The position numbers were made by a program, and so were the translations under genes. DNA of 64,000 nt from Microbacterium sp. GTDB lineage: Bacteria > Actinomycetota > Actinomycetes > Actinomycetales > Microbacteriaceae. Below, in pieces: positions 24,200 to 35,200 of this stretch. The notes beneath the pieces were generated by a model that ran no database searches, was not told where the DNA came from, and was given only the letters and a program-made list of their open reading frames with translations. The first letter of the stretch is position 1; every line of letters begins with the position of its first letter. The DNA is taken from contig QFPM01000013.1 of NCBI GenBank assembly GCA_003248655.1, forward strand, positions 1 through 64,000, written 5' to 3'.

Positions 24200-27100
24200 A
24201 TGAACATCGGCACATCGAAGCTGCGGAAGGTCATCGTCGGCATGACGGTGTCGGCCGTGGTCGCGGCGGGGGTCGTCGTCGGAGTCGGGGCCCCGGCCTC
24301 GGCCGCCACGGGACCCGCGCCGATCGAACAGCGCAACGCCGCGACCGTCACGGCCGATCCGCTGCCGACGGTGCAGATCGACTCGGGCATCGTCTGGGCG
24401 CAGGTCATCAACGGCGACACGGTGTATGCCGGTGGCAGCTTCTCGAACGCCCGCCCGGCCGGTGCCGCCGAGGGCACGAACCTCATGCCGCGCAGCAACC
24501 TGCTCGCGTACAACATCAACACGGGCGTCGCGACCTCGTTCGCTCCCGTCATCAACGGCACGGTGAAGGCGCTCGCGCTCTCGCCGGACGGGTCCCGACT
24601 GTACGTCGGCGGATCGTTCAACCAGGTCGACGGACAGGCGCGCTGGAACTTCGCGGCCTTCGACACCGCGACCGGCGCGCTCATCGCCAACGTCAAACCG
24701 GCCGTGGGCGGCTCGTACGTCAACGCGATCGTCGCGACGAACACGACCGTGTACCTCGGCGGCCTCATCGGCGCCGTCGCCGGCGTGACGCGCAAGAACC
24801 TCGCGGCCGTCTCGGCGACCAACGGCGCCCTGCTCGGCTGGGCGCCGACGACCGACCTGCAGGTCGACTCCATGGTCGTGAACGACTCGGGCAGCAAGGT
24901 CATCGCGGCGGGGCGGTTCGAGAAGGTCAACGACACGACATCGCGCGGCATGGCCGCGCTCGACCCGACCACCGGCGCGCTCGTGCCGTGGGATGTCAAC
25001 GCCACGATCCGCAACGGACTCGCGACGGGGAGTCTCGCCGGTCGCGCGGGCATCTGGTCGCTGAACAAGGATGCCACGGGAGCGGTCTACGGCACGGCGT
25101 GGGTGTACTCCAACGTGACCGTCGGCAACCTCGAGGGCCTGTTCGCCGTCGAGGGCGAGTCGGGTGCGGTGCGCTGGATCGCGGACTGCCACGGCGACCA
25201 CTACGGCATCTACTCCGACGGCACCAACGTGTACAGCACCGGCCACGAGCACGACTGCCAGACCGCGGGTGGTTACCCGCAGGCGAGCGGCAAGCCCGGC
25301 AACATGCGCAACGCGACCGTCTACACGGCGGCCGTGAAGGGCACGCTCTCGCGCACGCCTTCGGCGGGATCCACGTACACCGACTGGAGCGGATACCCCG
25401 CCCCGGCCGCGGTCAACTGGTACCCGGACTGGACGACGGGCACGGCCTCGGGCTCCGGCCAGGCGGGCTGGACCGTCACGGGCAACGGCCAGTTCATGGT
25501 CGTCGGTGGGGAGTTCCCCTACGTCAACGGGCAGCGCAGCCAGGGCATCGCGCGCTTCGCGGTGAACCCGACCGGCGGCGCGAAGCAGGCTCCTCGCGTC
25601 AGCGGTGCGGACTGGGTGCCCACGGCGAAGTCTGTCGAGAGCGGGTCGGCACGCGTGCAGATCGCGACGAACTGGGACCGTGACGACCTCGATCTCACGT
25701 ATGAGCTGTGGAACCAGGGGGGCACTCAGCCGCTCGCGATCGCGCAGGCCCAGTCGACGTTCTGGAACCGTCCGACGCAGGTGCTGTCGGCGAGCGGGTT
25801 CGCGCCGGGTTCCACGCAGACGTTCTACGTCATCGCCAGGGACGGCGACGGCAACACGGCGCGCAGCGCGGATGTCTCGCTCACGATCAGCGGCGCGACG
25901 GCATCGGCCTACGCGACCAGCGTGCTCGACGACAATGCGAGCCTCTACTGGCGCCTCGGCGGCAGCAACTCGCAGGGCGGCACCGATCTCGCCGGTGGCA
26001 ACAACGCCGTCATGAGCGGCGGCGTCGGAGTCAACAGCGACGACGCGCTCGTCAATGAGGCGAACGGCTCGGCGACCTTCAACGGAACGACCTCGGGTCT
26101 CGCGCGCACGACGTCCACCGCCACCGTCGGCAACTCGTTCGCCGTCGAGCTGTGGTTCCGCACCAGCACCTCGGCCGGCGGCAAGCTCGTCGGGTACGGC
26201 AGCGCGACCTCCGGCAACTCGTCCAACCCGGATCGCCACCTCTACATGCGCAATGACGGCTCGCTCGTCTTCGGCGTGTGGCAGGGCGCCAACAAGACCA
26301 TCACGAGCCCCGGGACGTATCGCGACAACTCGTGGCACCACGCCGTCGGGCAGCTCAGCCCGACCGCCGGCCTCCAGCTCTACGTCGACGGCGCACTCGT
26401 GGCATCCGACAACACCGCCACCGCGTCCGCGCGGCCCATCACGGGATACTGGCGTGTCGGCGGCGACACCATGAGCGGATGGCCGGGCGCACCGAGCTCG
26501 AGCTACTTCAACGGCCGCATCGACGAGTTCGCGGTGTACCCGAACGCGCTGACGAGCGCACAGGTCTCGGAGCACTACGCGCTCGGAGCGGGCCTGTCGA
26601 TGCCGACGTCCTCGTTCACCGTGTCGGGAGCCGAGCAGACCAAGTCCTTCGACGGCACGGGATCGTCCGCGCCCGCCGGGCGCAGCATCACGTCATACAC
26701 GTGGAGCTTCGGCGACGGAGCGACCGCCACGGGTGCCACGGCGACTCACACCTACGCGACGCCCGGGACGTACTCGGTCGTGCTCACGGTGCGCGACAGC
26801 GCGGGATTCTCCGCATCGTCGACCCAGTCGGTGCTGGCCAGTGCGCCGCATCAGGCCCCCGTCGCCGACTTCACCTCGACCGTGAGCGGACTGACGACGG
26901 CCCTCGACGCGTCCGCATCGACGGCGTCGGGCGGCGCGACTGTCGCCCAGTACGCGTGGACCTTCGGCGACGGTCAGACGTCGACCCTTCCGGCTCCGTC
27001 GCACACGTACGCGGCGGCCGGCAGCTACGTCGTGACCCTGACCGTCACGGACAGCCTGGGATCCGCGGGCGCGCCCGTCACCCAGACCGTCGTCGTCTCG

Positions 27101-29140
27101 CACGCCGACCCGGTCGCGGCGTTCAGCACCTCGGTCGCGGGCCTCAGCGCCTCGGTCGACGGAACCGCATCGACGGCCTCGGACAGCGCGACGCTGACGT
27201 ACTCGTGGAACTGGGGCGACGGCACCCCCGCGGGGACGGGCCCGACCGCGACGCACACCTACGCCGCGGCGGGGGTCTACTCGGTTGTCCTCACCGTGAC
27301 CGACAGCCTCGGTGCGACCGCGACCAAGAGCGCCACCGTCTCGGTCGCCGCGCAGGTGTTCGCCGCGCGCGACGACTTCGAGCGGACCGTGGGAACGGGC
27401 TGGGGTCAGGCGCAGGTCGGCGGATCGTGGAACGGAACGACGGGCTTCTCCGTGTCCGACGGCGCCGGCAAGATCACTCTGTCGTCCGGCCAGACCCGCG
27501 CGAGCACCCTCACGGGCGTCTCGGTGCGCGACGTCGATGCGGCGGCCCTCGTCTCGGCCGACAAGCTCGCCAACGGTGGAGGCCTTCACCTGAACCTCGC
27601 CGCCCACAAGTCGGCGGCCGGTGAGTACCGACTGAAGGTGCGCACCCTCGCGACCGGTGTCGTAGGCGTGAGCCTGACGAAGCTCGTCGGCACGACGGAG
27701 ACGACTCTCCAGACGAAGAACCTGCCCGGGTTCACGTACACCGACGGCGCCAAGCTGCGCTTGCGTCTCACAACGGTCACCACCGCGGGGTCGACGGCCC
27801 TCACGGCGAATGTGTGGGCGGATGGCACGGCAGAGCCGTCGACGTGGCTGCTCTCGGCGAGCGACGCGCAGGCAGAGCTGCAGGGCGCGGGTCAGGTCGG
27901 CGTGCTGTCCTACCTGTCCGGGTCGACCACCAACACCCCTGTCACGGCGGCGATCGCCGACTTCTCGGTCATCGACACGGCGGCATCCGCGCCGCCCGTG
28001 CATGCCGCGCCGGTGGCCGCCTTCACGGCGACGCCCGCGGATCTCGTGCTGGGCGTCGACGGCTCGGCCTCGACGGCGTCGGATGGCGCAACGCTGTCGT
28101 ACGCGTGGAACTGGGGCGATGGCACCCCGGCGGGTTCGGGGGCGGCCGCGTCGCACACGTACGCCGCGGCCGGCACGTACACGGTGACGTTGACGCTCAC
28201 CGACAGCCTCGGCGCGACCTCGAGCACTTCGCAGTCGGTCACCGTGGCCGCGCACGTGCATGCCGCGCCGGTGGCCGCCTTCACGGCGACGCCCGCGGGC
28301 CTCGTGCTGGGCGTCGACGGCTCGGCCTCGACGGCGTCGGATGGCGCGACGCTGTCGTACGCGTGGAACTGGGGCGATGGCACCCCGGCGGGTTCGGGGG
28401 CGACCGCGTCGCACACGTACGCCGCGGCCGGCACGTACACGGTGACGTTGACGCTCACCGACAGCCTCGGCGCGACCTCGAGCACCTCGCAGTCGGTGAC
28501 CGTGACGACCGCTCCCGTGGTCTTCATCGCACAGGACGACTTCGAGCGCACCGTCGCGGCGGGCTGGGGCTCGGCGATTGTCGGCGGGGCCTGGGGCACC
28601 ACGACGGGCTTCTCGGTGGCGGACGGCGTCGGCAAGGCGACCCTCAACCCGGGGCAGACGCGCAGCAATGTCTTGACGGGCGTCTCCGCTCAGAACGTGG
28701 ACGCGACTCTGCTGTTCAGCTCTGACGTCGTCGCCAGCGGCGGCGGACTGCACATGAACTACCTCGTGCACAAGACCGCTGCCGGCGACTACCGGCTGAA
28801 GCTGCGGATCTCGTCCGCGGGCGTCGTGACCGTGTCGATCGCCAAGGTCGTCGGGACGACCGAGACGCTCATCGTCAACCGCACGCTGAGCGGCTACACC
28901 CACACGGCGGGTGGAAAGCTGCGGCTGCGACTGCAGGCGGTGACCACCGGGGGATCGACGACGCTGAACGGCAAGGTGTGGGCCGAGGGGACCGCCGAGC
29001 CCGCCGACTGGTTCGTGACCACGACGGATGCCCAGGCGGAGCTGCAGGGCGCCGGGCAGATCGGCATCCTGACGTATCTGTCGGGTTCCGCAACGAATGC
29101 GCCCGTGACGGTCGCGATCGACGACATCGCAGTGAAGTAG
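24200..29140 (+). CDS. Giant secreted beta-propeller / LamG / PKD / jelly-roll protein 1
   Basis: 1646 residues. A signal peptide (cleavage near GAPASAA, residue 37) is followed by a beta-propeller of about 430 residues with DUF5122/delta-60-like blades (VYAGGSFSNARPAG, LYVGGSFNQVDGQ, VYLGGLIGAVAG), an Fn3-like segment (about 470-565), a LamG/concanavalin-type domain (570-797; DRHLYMRNDGSLVFGVWQG, FNGRIDEFAVYPNAL), PKD domains 1-3 (800-1050; YTWSFGDGATATG type), a jelly-roll module (1053-1260), two almost identical PKD domains (1268-1434) and a second jelly-roll module (1438-1646). There is no sortase motif or membrane anchor. The domain set predicts binding to glycans or matrix. ATG 24200 has GGGGGAG 6 bases upstream. 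A close paralogue follows directly. Confidence 0.9.
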   Translation: MNIGTSKLRKVIVGMTVSAVVAAGVVVGVGAPASAATGPAPIEQRNAATVTADPLPTVQIDSGIVWAQVINGDTVYAGGSFSNARPAGAAEGTNLMPRSNLLAYNINTGVATSFAPVINGTVKALALSPDGSRLYVGGSFNQVDGQARWNFAAFDTATGALIANVKPAVGGSYVNAIVATNTTVYLGGLIGAVAGVTRKNLAAVSATNGALLGWAPTTDLQVDSMVVNDSGSKVIAAGRFEKVNDTTSRGMAALDPTTGALVPWDVNATIRNGLATGSLAGRAGIWSLNKDATGAVYGTAWVYSNVTVGNLEGLFAVEGESGAVRWIADCHGDHYGIYSDGTNVYSTGHEHDCQTAGGYPQASGKPGNMRNATVYTAAVKGTLSRTPSAGSTYTDWSGYPAPAAVNWYPDWTTGTASGSGQAGWTVTGNGQFMVVGGEFPYVNGQRSQGIARFAVNPTGGAKQAPRVSGADWVPTAKSVESGSARVQIATNWDRDDLDLTYELWNQGGTQPLAIAQAQSTFWNRPTQVLSASGFAPGSTQTFYVIARDGDGNTARSADVSLTISGATASAYATSVLDDNASLYWRLGGSNSQGGTDLAGGNNAVMSGGVGVNSDDALVNEANGSATFNGTTSGLARTTSTATVGNSFAVELWFRTSTSAGGKLVGYGSATSGNSSNPDRHLYMRNDGSLVFGVWQGANKTITSPGTYRDNSWHHAVGQLSPTAGLQLYVDGALVASDNTATASARPITGYWRVGGDTMSGWPGAPSSSYFNGRIDEFAVYPNALTSAQVSEHYALGAGLSMPTSSFTVSGAEQTKSFDGTGSSAPAGRSITSYTWSFGDGATATGATATHTYATPGTYSVVLTVRDSAGFSASSTQSVLASAPHQAPVADFTSTVSGLTTALDASASTASGGATVAQYAWTFGDGQTSTLPAPSHTYAAAGSYVVTLTVTDSLGSAGAPVTQTVVVSHADPVAAFSTSVAGLSASVDGTASTASDSATLTYSWNWGDGTPAGTGPTATHTYAAAGVYSVVLTVTDSLGATATKSATVSVAAQVFAARDDFERTVGTGWGQAQVGGSWNGTTGFSVSDGAGKITLSSGQTRASTLTGVSVRDVDAAALVSADKLANGGGLHLNLAAHKSAAGEYRLKVRTLATGVVGVSLTKLVGTTETTLQTKNLPGFTYTDGAKLRLRLTTVTTAGSTALTANVWADGTAEPSTWLLSASDAQAELQGAGQVGVLSYLSGSTTNTPVTAAIADFSVIDTAASAPPVHAAPVAAFTATPADLVLGVDGSASTASDGATLSYAWNWGDGTPAGSGAAASHTYAAAGTYTVTLTLTDSLGATSSTSQSVTVAAHVHAAPVAAFTATPAGLVLGVDGSASTASDGATLSYAWNWGDGTPAGSGATASHTYAAAGTYTVTLTLTDSLGATSSTSQSVTVTTAPVVFIAQDDFERTVAAGWGSAIVGGAWGTTTGFSVADGVGKATLNPGQTRSNVLTGVSAQNVDATLLFSSDVVASGGGLHMNYLVHKTAAGDYRLKLRISSAGVVTVSIAKVVGTTETLIVNRTLSGYTHTAGGKLRLRLQAVTTGGSTTLNGKVWAEGTAEPADWFVTTTDAQAELQGAGQIGILTYLSGSATNAPVTVAIDDIAVK
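28001..28503 (+). repeat. 258-base tandem duplication encoding two PKD domains
   Basis: The unit at 28001-28258 is repeated from 28259 with only a handful of base differences (for example GCGGATCTC against GCGGGCCTC). The period of 258 bases is 86 codons, so the frame is kept. The near-identity implies recent duplication or ongoing gene conversion. Confidence 0.9.
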
Positions 29141-29247
29141 GCACCACCCGCCCGCCGCACGGCGGACCGTCGAGCCGGATCACAATCGAACACGACATCC
29201 GGCAATCACCGATCGCAATGGCTGCGGTCGACACAGGGGAGAACAAC

Positions 29248-32200
29248 ATGACGGGGAAGCGTTTCGCGGCGGCGTGGGGACCGCTGCTTCGCAAGGCGTT
29301 GGTCGGCACGACCGTCGGCGCGGTGGTCGCGACCGGCCTGGTCGTCGGCGTGGGTGCACCCGCGTTCGCCGATCCGCTGCTGCCCGGCCCGGCGCCCATC
29401 GAGCAGCGCAACGCCGCCACGGTGACCGCCGATCCGCTGCCGACGGTGCAGATCGATTCGGGCATCGTGTGGGCGCAGGTGATCGCGGGCAGCACGGTGT
29501 TCGCCGGCGGCAGCTTCTCGAACGCGCGCCCCGCGGGTGCCACCCCGGGGCAGAGCCTCATGCCGCGCAGCAACCTGCTCGCGTACAACATCGACACCGG
29601 CGTCGCGACGTCCTTCGCGCCCACCATCAACGGCACGGTCAAGTCGCTCGCCGTCTCGCCCGACGGCAAGACGCTCTACGTGGGTGGGTCGTTCAACCAG
29701 GTCAACGGGCAGACGCGGTTCAACGTCGCCGCGTTCGACATCGCGACAGGTGCGCTCTCGACGACCTTCCGTCCGGCCATCGGCGGATCGTATGTCAACG
29801 CGATCGTCGCGACCGGTTCGACCGTCTACTTCGGCGGTCTGATCGGCGCCGCCGGGGGCATCACGCGCAAGAACCTGGCAGCCGTGAACGCGTCGAACGG
29901 CGCGATCCTCGGCTGGGCACCCACCGCCGACCTCCAGGTCGACGCGATGGTGATGGATCCCGGTGGCGCGAAGCTCATCATCGGCGGTCGCTTCGGCACC
30001 GTCAACGGCGCACCGCAGCGCGGTCTTGCCGCACTCGACCTCACGAGCGGCGCCTCGCTGCCGTGGGCGGCATCGGCGACGGTCGTCAACGGCGTCGCCG
30101 CGGGCGACGCGAATGCCAACAAGGCGGGCATCTGGTCGCTCACGGCCGACAGCGGTGCCGTCTACGGCACCGGCTGGGTGTTCGCGAACAAGTGGGTCGG
30201 TAATCTCGAGGGCCTGTTCGCCGCCGAGGCCGACAGCGGGCAGATCCGCTGGATCGCCGACTGCCACGGCGACCACTACGGCGTCTACTCCGACGGCACC
30301 AACGTGTACAGCACCGGCCACGAGCACGACTGCCAGACCGCGGGCGGTCTGCCGCAGGCCTACCCGGCTCCGGGCAACCTCCGTCACGCGACGGTGTACA
30401 CCGCGGCGGCCAAGGGCACGCTCACGCGCTCGCCCAGTGTCAGCGACATCTATGCCGACTGGGGCGGCTACCCCGCTCCCGCCGCGGTCAACTGGTACCC
30501 CGACTGGACGACGGGCACGGCATCCGGCTCGGGTCAGGCCGGATGGACCGCCACGGGCAACGGGCAGTACGTCCTCATCGGCGGCGAGCAGACGTTCGTC
30601 AACGGCCAGCGCAGTCAGGGCATCACCCGGTTCTCGCGCACGCCTGCGACGGGGGCGAAGTCGGCCCCGCGTCTGTCCGGTGCGAACTGGACGCCGACGG
30701 CGCGCTCGGTGAGCGCGGGAACGGCCCGTGTGTCGATCCCGGCGAACTGGGATCGCGACGACCTCGACCTCACGTACGAGCTGTACGAGCAGGGGACGGC
30801 GACTCCCGTCGCGACCACGACGAAGCAGTCCACCTTCTGGAACACGCCGACCGTGGTCCTCACGGCGACCGGGCTCACCGCAGGCGCCGTGAAGAACTAC
30901 CGCGTCGTGGCGCGCGACGGTGACGGCAACACCGCCACCAGCGCGTGGACGACCGTGACCGTCAGCGCGGCGGCGGCCTCGCCGTACGCCGAGGCCGTCC
31001 TCGCTGACGGCGCGAACCTGCTGTGGCGCCTCGGCGGAACCGACGGCGGAGCGGACTGGGCCGGGACCAACGACGCCGTCTTCACGAGCGGCGTCGGCAC
31101 GACCGACGACGATGCACTCGCCACCGAGACCAACGGCTCGGCGACGTTCCCCGGAGGCGGCGAGTTCGCACGGACCACGTCGACCGCCGCTGTCGGCGGT
31201 GCCTTCGCGACGGAGGTGTGGTTCAAGACCAACACCACGACGGGCGGCAAGATCTTCGGATACGGCAACGCCGACACGGGCGATTCCAACAACTACGATC
31301 GTCACCTGTACATGCAGAACGACGGGCGACTCGTCTTCGGCGTCTACCCGGGGTGGGCGGCCACGGTAGCCAGCCCGCACGCGTACAACGACAACAAGTG
31401 GCACCACGTCGTCGCGCAGCAGAGCGCTGCGGGCATCGAGCTGTACGTCGACGGCACGCTGATCGGTTCGGACCCGGCAGTGACCAGCGCGCAGAGCTAC
31501 ACGGGCTACTGGCGCGTCGGCGGGGACAACATCAACGGGTGGCCGGGGCAGCCGAGCTCGTCGTACTTCCGCGGCTCGGTCGACGAGTTCGCCGTGTACG
31601 ACGCACCGCTGAGCGCGCAGCAGGTGGCCTCGCACTATGAGATCGGGAAGGGGCCGCACCTGCCGCCCACGGCCGCGATCGCGCAGGAGGCGGCGGGCCA
31701 GACGGTGACCTTCTCGGCGGCCGCGTCGGCAGCCTCGGGCGACGCGTCGGTGTCGACCTACGCGTGGTCGTTCGGTGATGGCGCGACCTCGAGCGAGCTC
31801 AACCCGACACACGTGTACGCGGCGCCGGGTGACTACACCGTCACTCTCACCGTCACCGATTCGCTCGGATCGACCAGCGCGGCGGTGACGTCGCCGGTGA
31901 CGGCCGGAGTCGCCTCCACCGACGCGGCGAAGTACACCCAGCGGGTGCTCGACGACGGCGCCCAGCTGTTCTGGGGCCTCGGCGGGGCGGTCGGGTCGGT
32001 CGACTGGGCCGGCGACCGTGACGCGGTGTTCACGCAGGGCGTGGGCTCGTCGGACGACGACGTGTTCGGCGGTGACGCCGCGGGCTCGACGACGTTCAAC
32101 GGCAGCGCGGCCTTCGGTCGCACCTCGCAGACCATGCCCGCCGGTACGCCGTTCGCTGCGGAGGTCTGGTTCAAGACGACCTCGAACCGAGGCGGCAAGA

Positions 32201-35200
32201 TCTTCGGCTACGGCGGATCTGCCGACGGCGACTCCGGCAACTACGACCGCCATCTCTACATGGCGGACGACGGTCGACTCGTCTTCGGCGTGTGGCTCGG
32301 ATTCCCGGGCATCGTCCAGACGAGCCAGTCCTACAACGACGGGCAGTGGCACCACGCGCTCGCGCAGATCGGCACGAATGGCGAGCAGCTCTTCGTCGAC
32401 GGCGTCCTGGTGGCATCCGACGCGGGCATCATCGGAGCGCAGGACTACGACGGGTACTGGCGCATCGGTGGCGACAACCTCGGCGGGTGGCCGTCGCAGC
32501 CGTCGTCGTACTACTTCGATGGCAGCCTGGACGACTTCGCGGTCTACGGGCGCACGCTCTCGGCCACCGAGGTCGACGACCACTACCGTCTCGCCAAGGG
32601 GCTCGCGACCACTCAGGCGCAGATCTCCGTGGACGGCACGGGCATGTCTCGCACGTTCGACGGGTCGGGCTCGACGGCCACGCCCGGTCGCACGATCACG
32701 GCGTACGCCTGGGAGTTCGGCGACGGTCAGACGGCCTCGTCGGAGACGGCGACGCACACCTACGACGCACCGGGCACCTACGTCGCGACGCTCACCGTCA
32801 CGGACTCGGCGGGGCACACCGCGACGGCCTCCGCGACGGTCGTCATCGCAGCGCCGCACTCCGCTCCCGTGGCCCAGTTCACGCACACGCCGGCCGGTCT
32901 GACGACGTCGTTCGATTCGACGGGCTCGTCCGCATCGGGCGCGGCGACGATCACCGGGTACGCCTGGGACTTCGGCGACGGGGAGACCTCGACGCAGGCA
33001 TCGCCCACGCACCGCTACGCCGCGGCCGGCACCTACACGGTGTCGCTGACCGTGACCGACAGCGAGGGTGCGGCCAGCACGCCGTACACCGCCCAGGTGA
33101 CGGCGGCGCACACCGCTCCGGCGGCCGACTTCACGAGCGAGGTCACGGGCCTGTCGGTCGCGGTCGACGCGTCGGCATCGACCGCGTCGGATGACGCGAC
33201 GATGTCGTACTCGTGGAACTGGGGCGACGGCACGGATGCCGGCACCGGCAAGACGGCGACGCACCGGTATGCCGGTGCGGGCGACTACACCGTGACCCTG
33301 ACGGTCACCGACAGCCTCGGCGCGAGCTCTACGACGTCGGCGTCGGTCTCGGCGACGCACGCCGACCCGTCGGTGTCGTTCACGGCGCAGACGAGCGCAC
33401 TCCAGGTATCCGTCGACGCCACGGCGTCGTCGGCCGCCGACGGGGCGACGCTGTCGTACTCGTGGAACTGGGGCGACGGATCGCCCGCGGGCACGGGCGC
33501 CACCGCCACGCACACGTACGGCGCCTCCGGCACGTTCGACGTCACGCTCACCGCGACCGACAGCGTCGGCTCGTCGGCCTCGGCGACGAAGACCGTCACC
33601 GTCGCCGCGCAGACGGTGGTCGCCAGCGACGACTTCGCGCGCACGGTGGCCAGCGGCTGGGGAACTGCCCCGGTCGGCGGATCGTGGACCTCGCTGAGCT
33701 CGACGTCCGTCTCGGGCGGTGCGGGCAAGATCACGCTCGTCGCCGGGCAGACGCGTGCGCCCGCGCTGTCGACGACCTCGGTGGATGACCTCTCCGCGAG
33801 CCTCGTGGTCTCGGTCGACAAGGTCGCCAACGGGGGTGGACTGCACTTCAGCTACGTCGTGCACAAGTCGTCGGCGGGCGAGTACCGCCTGAAGATCCGC
33901 ACCCTGTCGACGGGAGTCGTGCAGACGAGCCTCACGAAGGTCGTCGGCACCACCGAGACGACGTTCGCGACGCAGACGCTGACCGGCTACACGTACACCG
34001 CCGGCGCCAAGCTGCAGGTGCGGATCGAGACGGAAGGCACGGGCGCGGGCACGGCCCTGCGTGGCAAGGTCTGGCCCGACGGCACCACCGAGCCGGCGTC
34101 GTGGACGATCACCGGCACCGACGCGGTCGCCGCGCTCCAGGGCGCCGGACAGATCGGAATCGTCGCGTACGCGACCGGCAGCGTCACCAACGGTCCCGTC
34201 ACGATCTCGGTCGACGACCTGCGTGTGACGACGCTCGGCGCTCCCGCGCCGCACGCCGCACCCGTCGCGGTCATCGCGTCGAGCGCGGCAGGCCTGACGG
34301 CATCCTTCGACGGGGCGGGTTCGACCGCATCGGACGGAGCGACGGTGACCGGCTTCGCGTGGAGCTTCGGCGACGGAGCGACATCGACGCAGGCCCAGCC
34401 CGTGCACCCCTACACCGCTGCGGGCACCTACCCGGTGACCCTCACGGTGACCGACAGCACCGGTGCCACCTCGGCCCCGGCGTCTGCCACCGTCACCGTG
34501 GCGCACGCGAACCCGGTGGCCGCGTTCACGCTCGCCCCGTCGGGACTCGCCGTCTCGGCGAACGCCGGCACGTCGACGGCCTCGGACGGCGCCACGCTGG
34601 CCTACACCTGGGACTGGGGCGATGGCTCGCCCGCAGGAAGCGGCGTCACTGCTGCTCACACCTACGCGCAGCCCGGCTCGTACAGCGTCACGCTGACGGT
34701 CACCGACAGCCTCGGCGCCTCGGCGACGGCGGTGCAGACGGCGACGGTCTCGACGGTCACGGTCATCGCAAAGGATGACTTCGAGCGGGCCGTTCCGGCC
34801 GGTTGGGGAACAGCGGTCACGGGAGGCGCGTGGGGCACCACCGCCGGATTCTCGGTCGCCGACGGCGCGGGCAAGATCGCGCTCACCGCGGGTCAGACCC
34901 GATCCAACCTGCTCACCGGTGTGTCCGCGCAGAACGTGGATGCCCGGCTGTCGGTCAGCTCCGACAAGGTGGCAAGCGGGGGCGGGCTGCACGTCAACTA
35001 CCTCGTGCACAAGACGGCGGCGGGCGACTATCGCATGAAGCTGCGCGTCTCGTCCACGGGGGTCGTGCAGGTCTCGGTCTCGAAGGTCGTCGGCACGACC
35101 GAGACGATCCTCGCCAACCGCGTGCTGTCCGGCTACACGAGCACGCCCGGCGCCAAGCTGCAGCTGCGTCTGCAGGCGGTGACGACCGGCGGCTCGACCG

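Noticed and set aside
24074..26575. An 833-codon minus-strand open frame opposite the first giant gene
   Set aside because: Composition typical of an antisense shadow; the sense strand has a signal peptide and repeated blades.
26599..28503. Regularly spaced similar blocks that at first glance resemble a repeat array
   Set aside because: They are PKD domain codons in frame with an 80-86 residue period; there are no short identical repeats with unique spacers, so it is not a CRISPR array.
29206..35010. A 1934-codon open frame on the minus strand opposite the second giant gene
   Set aside because: Its product is Arg/Gly/Val-rich without domain structure; it exists because the plus-strand gene has GC-rich third positions. 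The plus strand carries clear propeller, LamG and PKD motifs.
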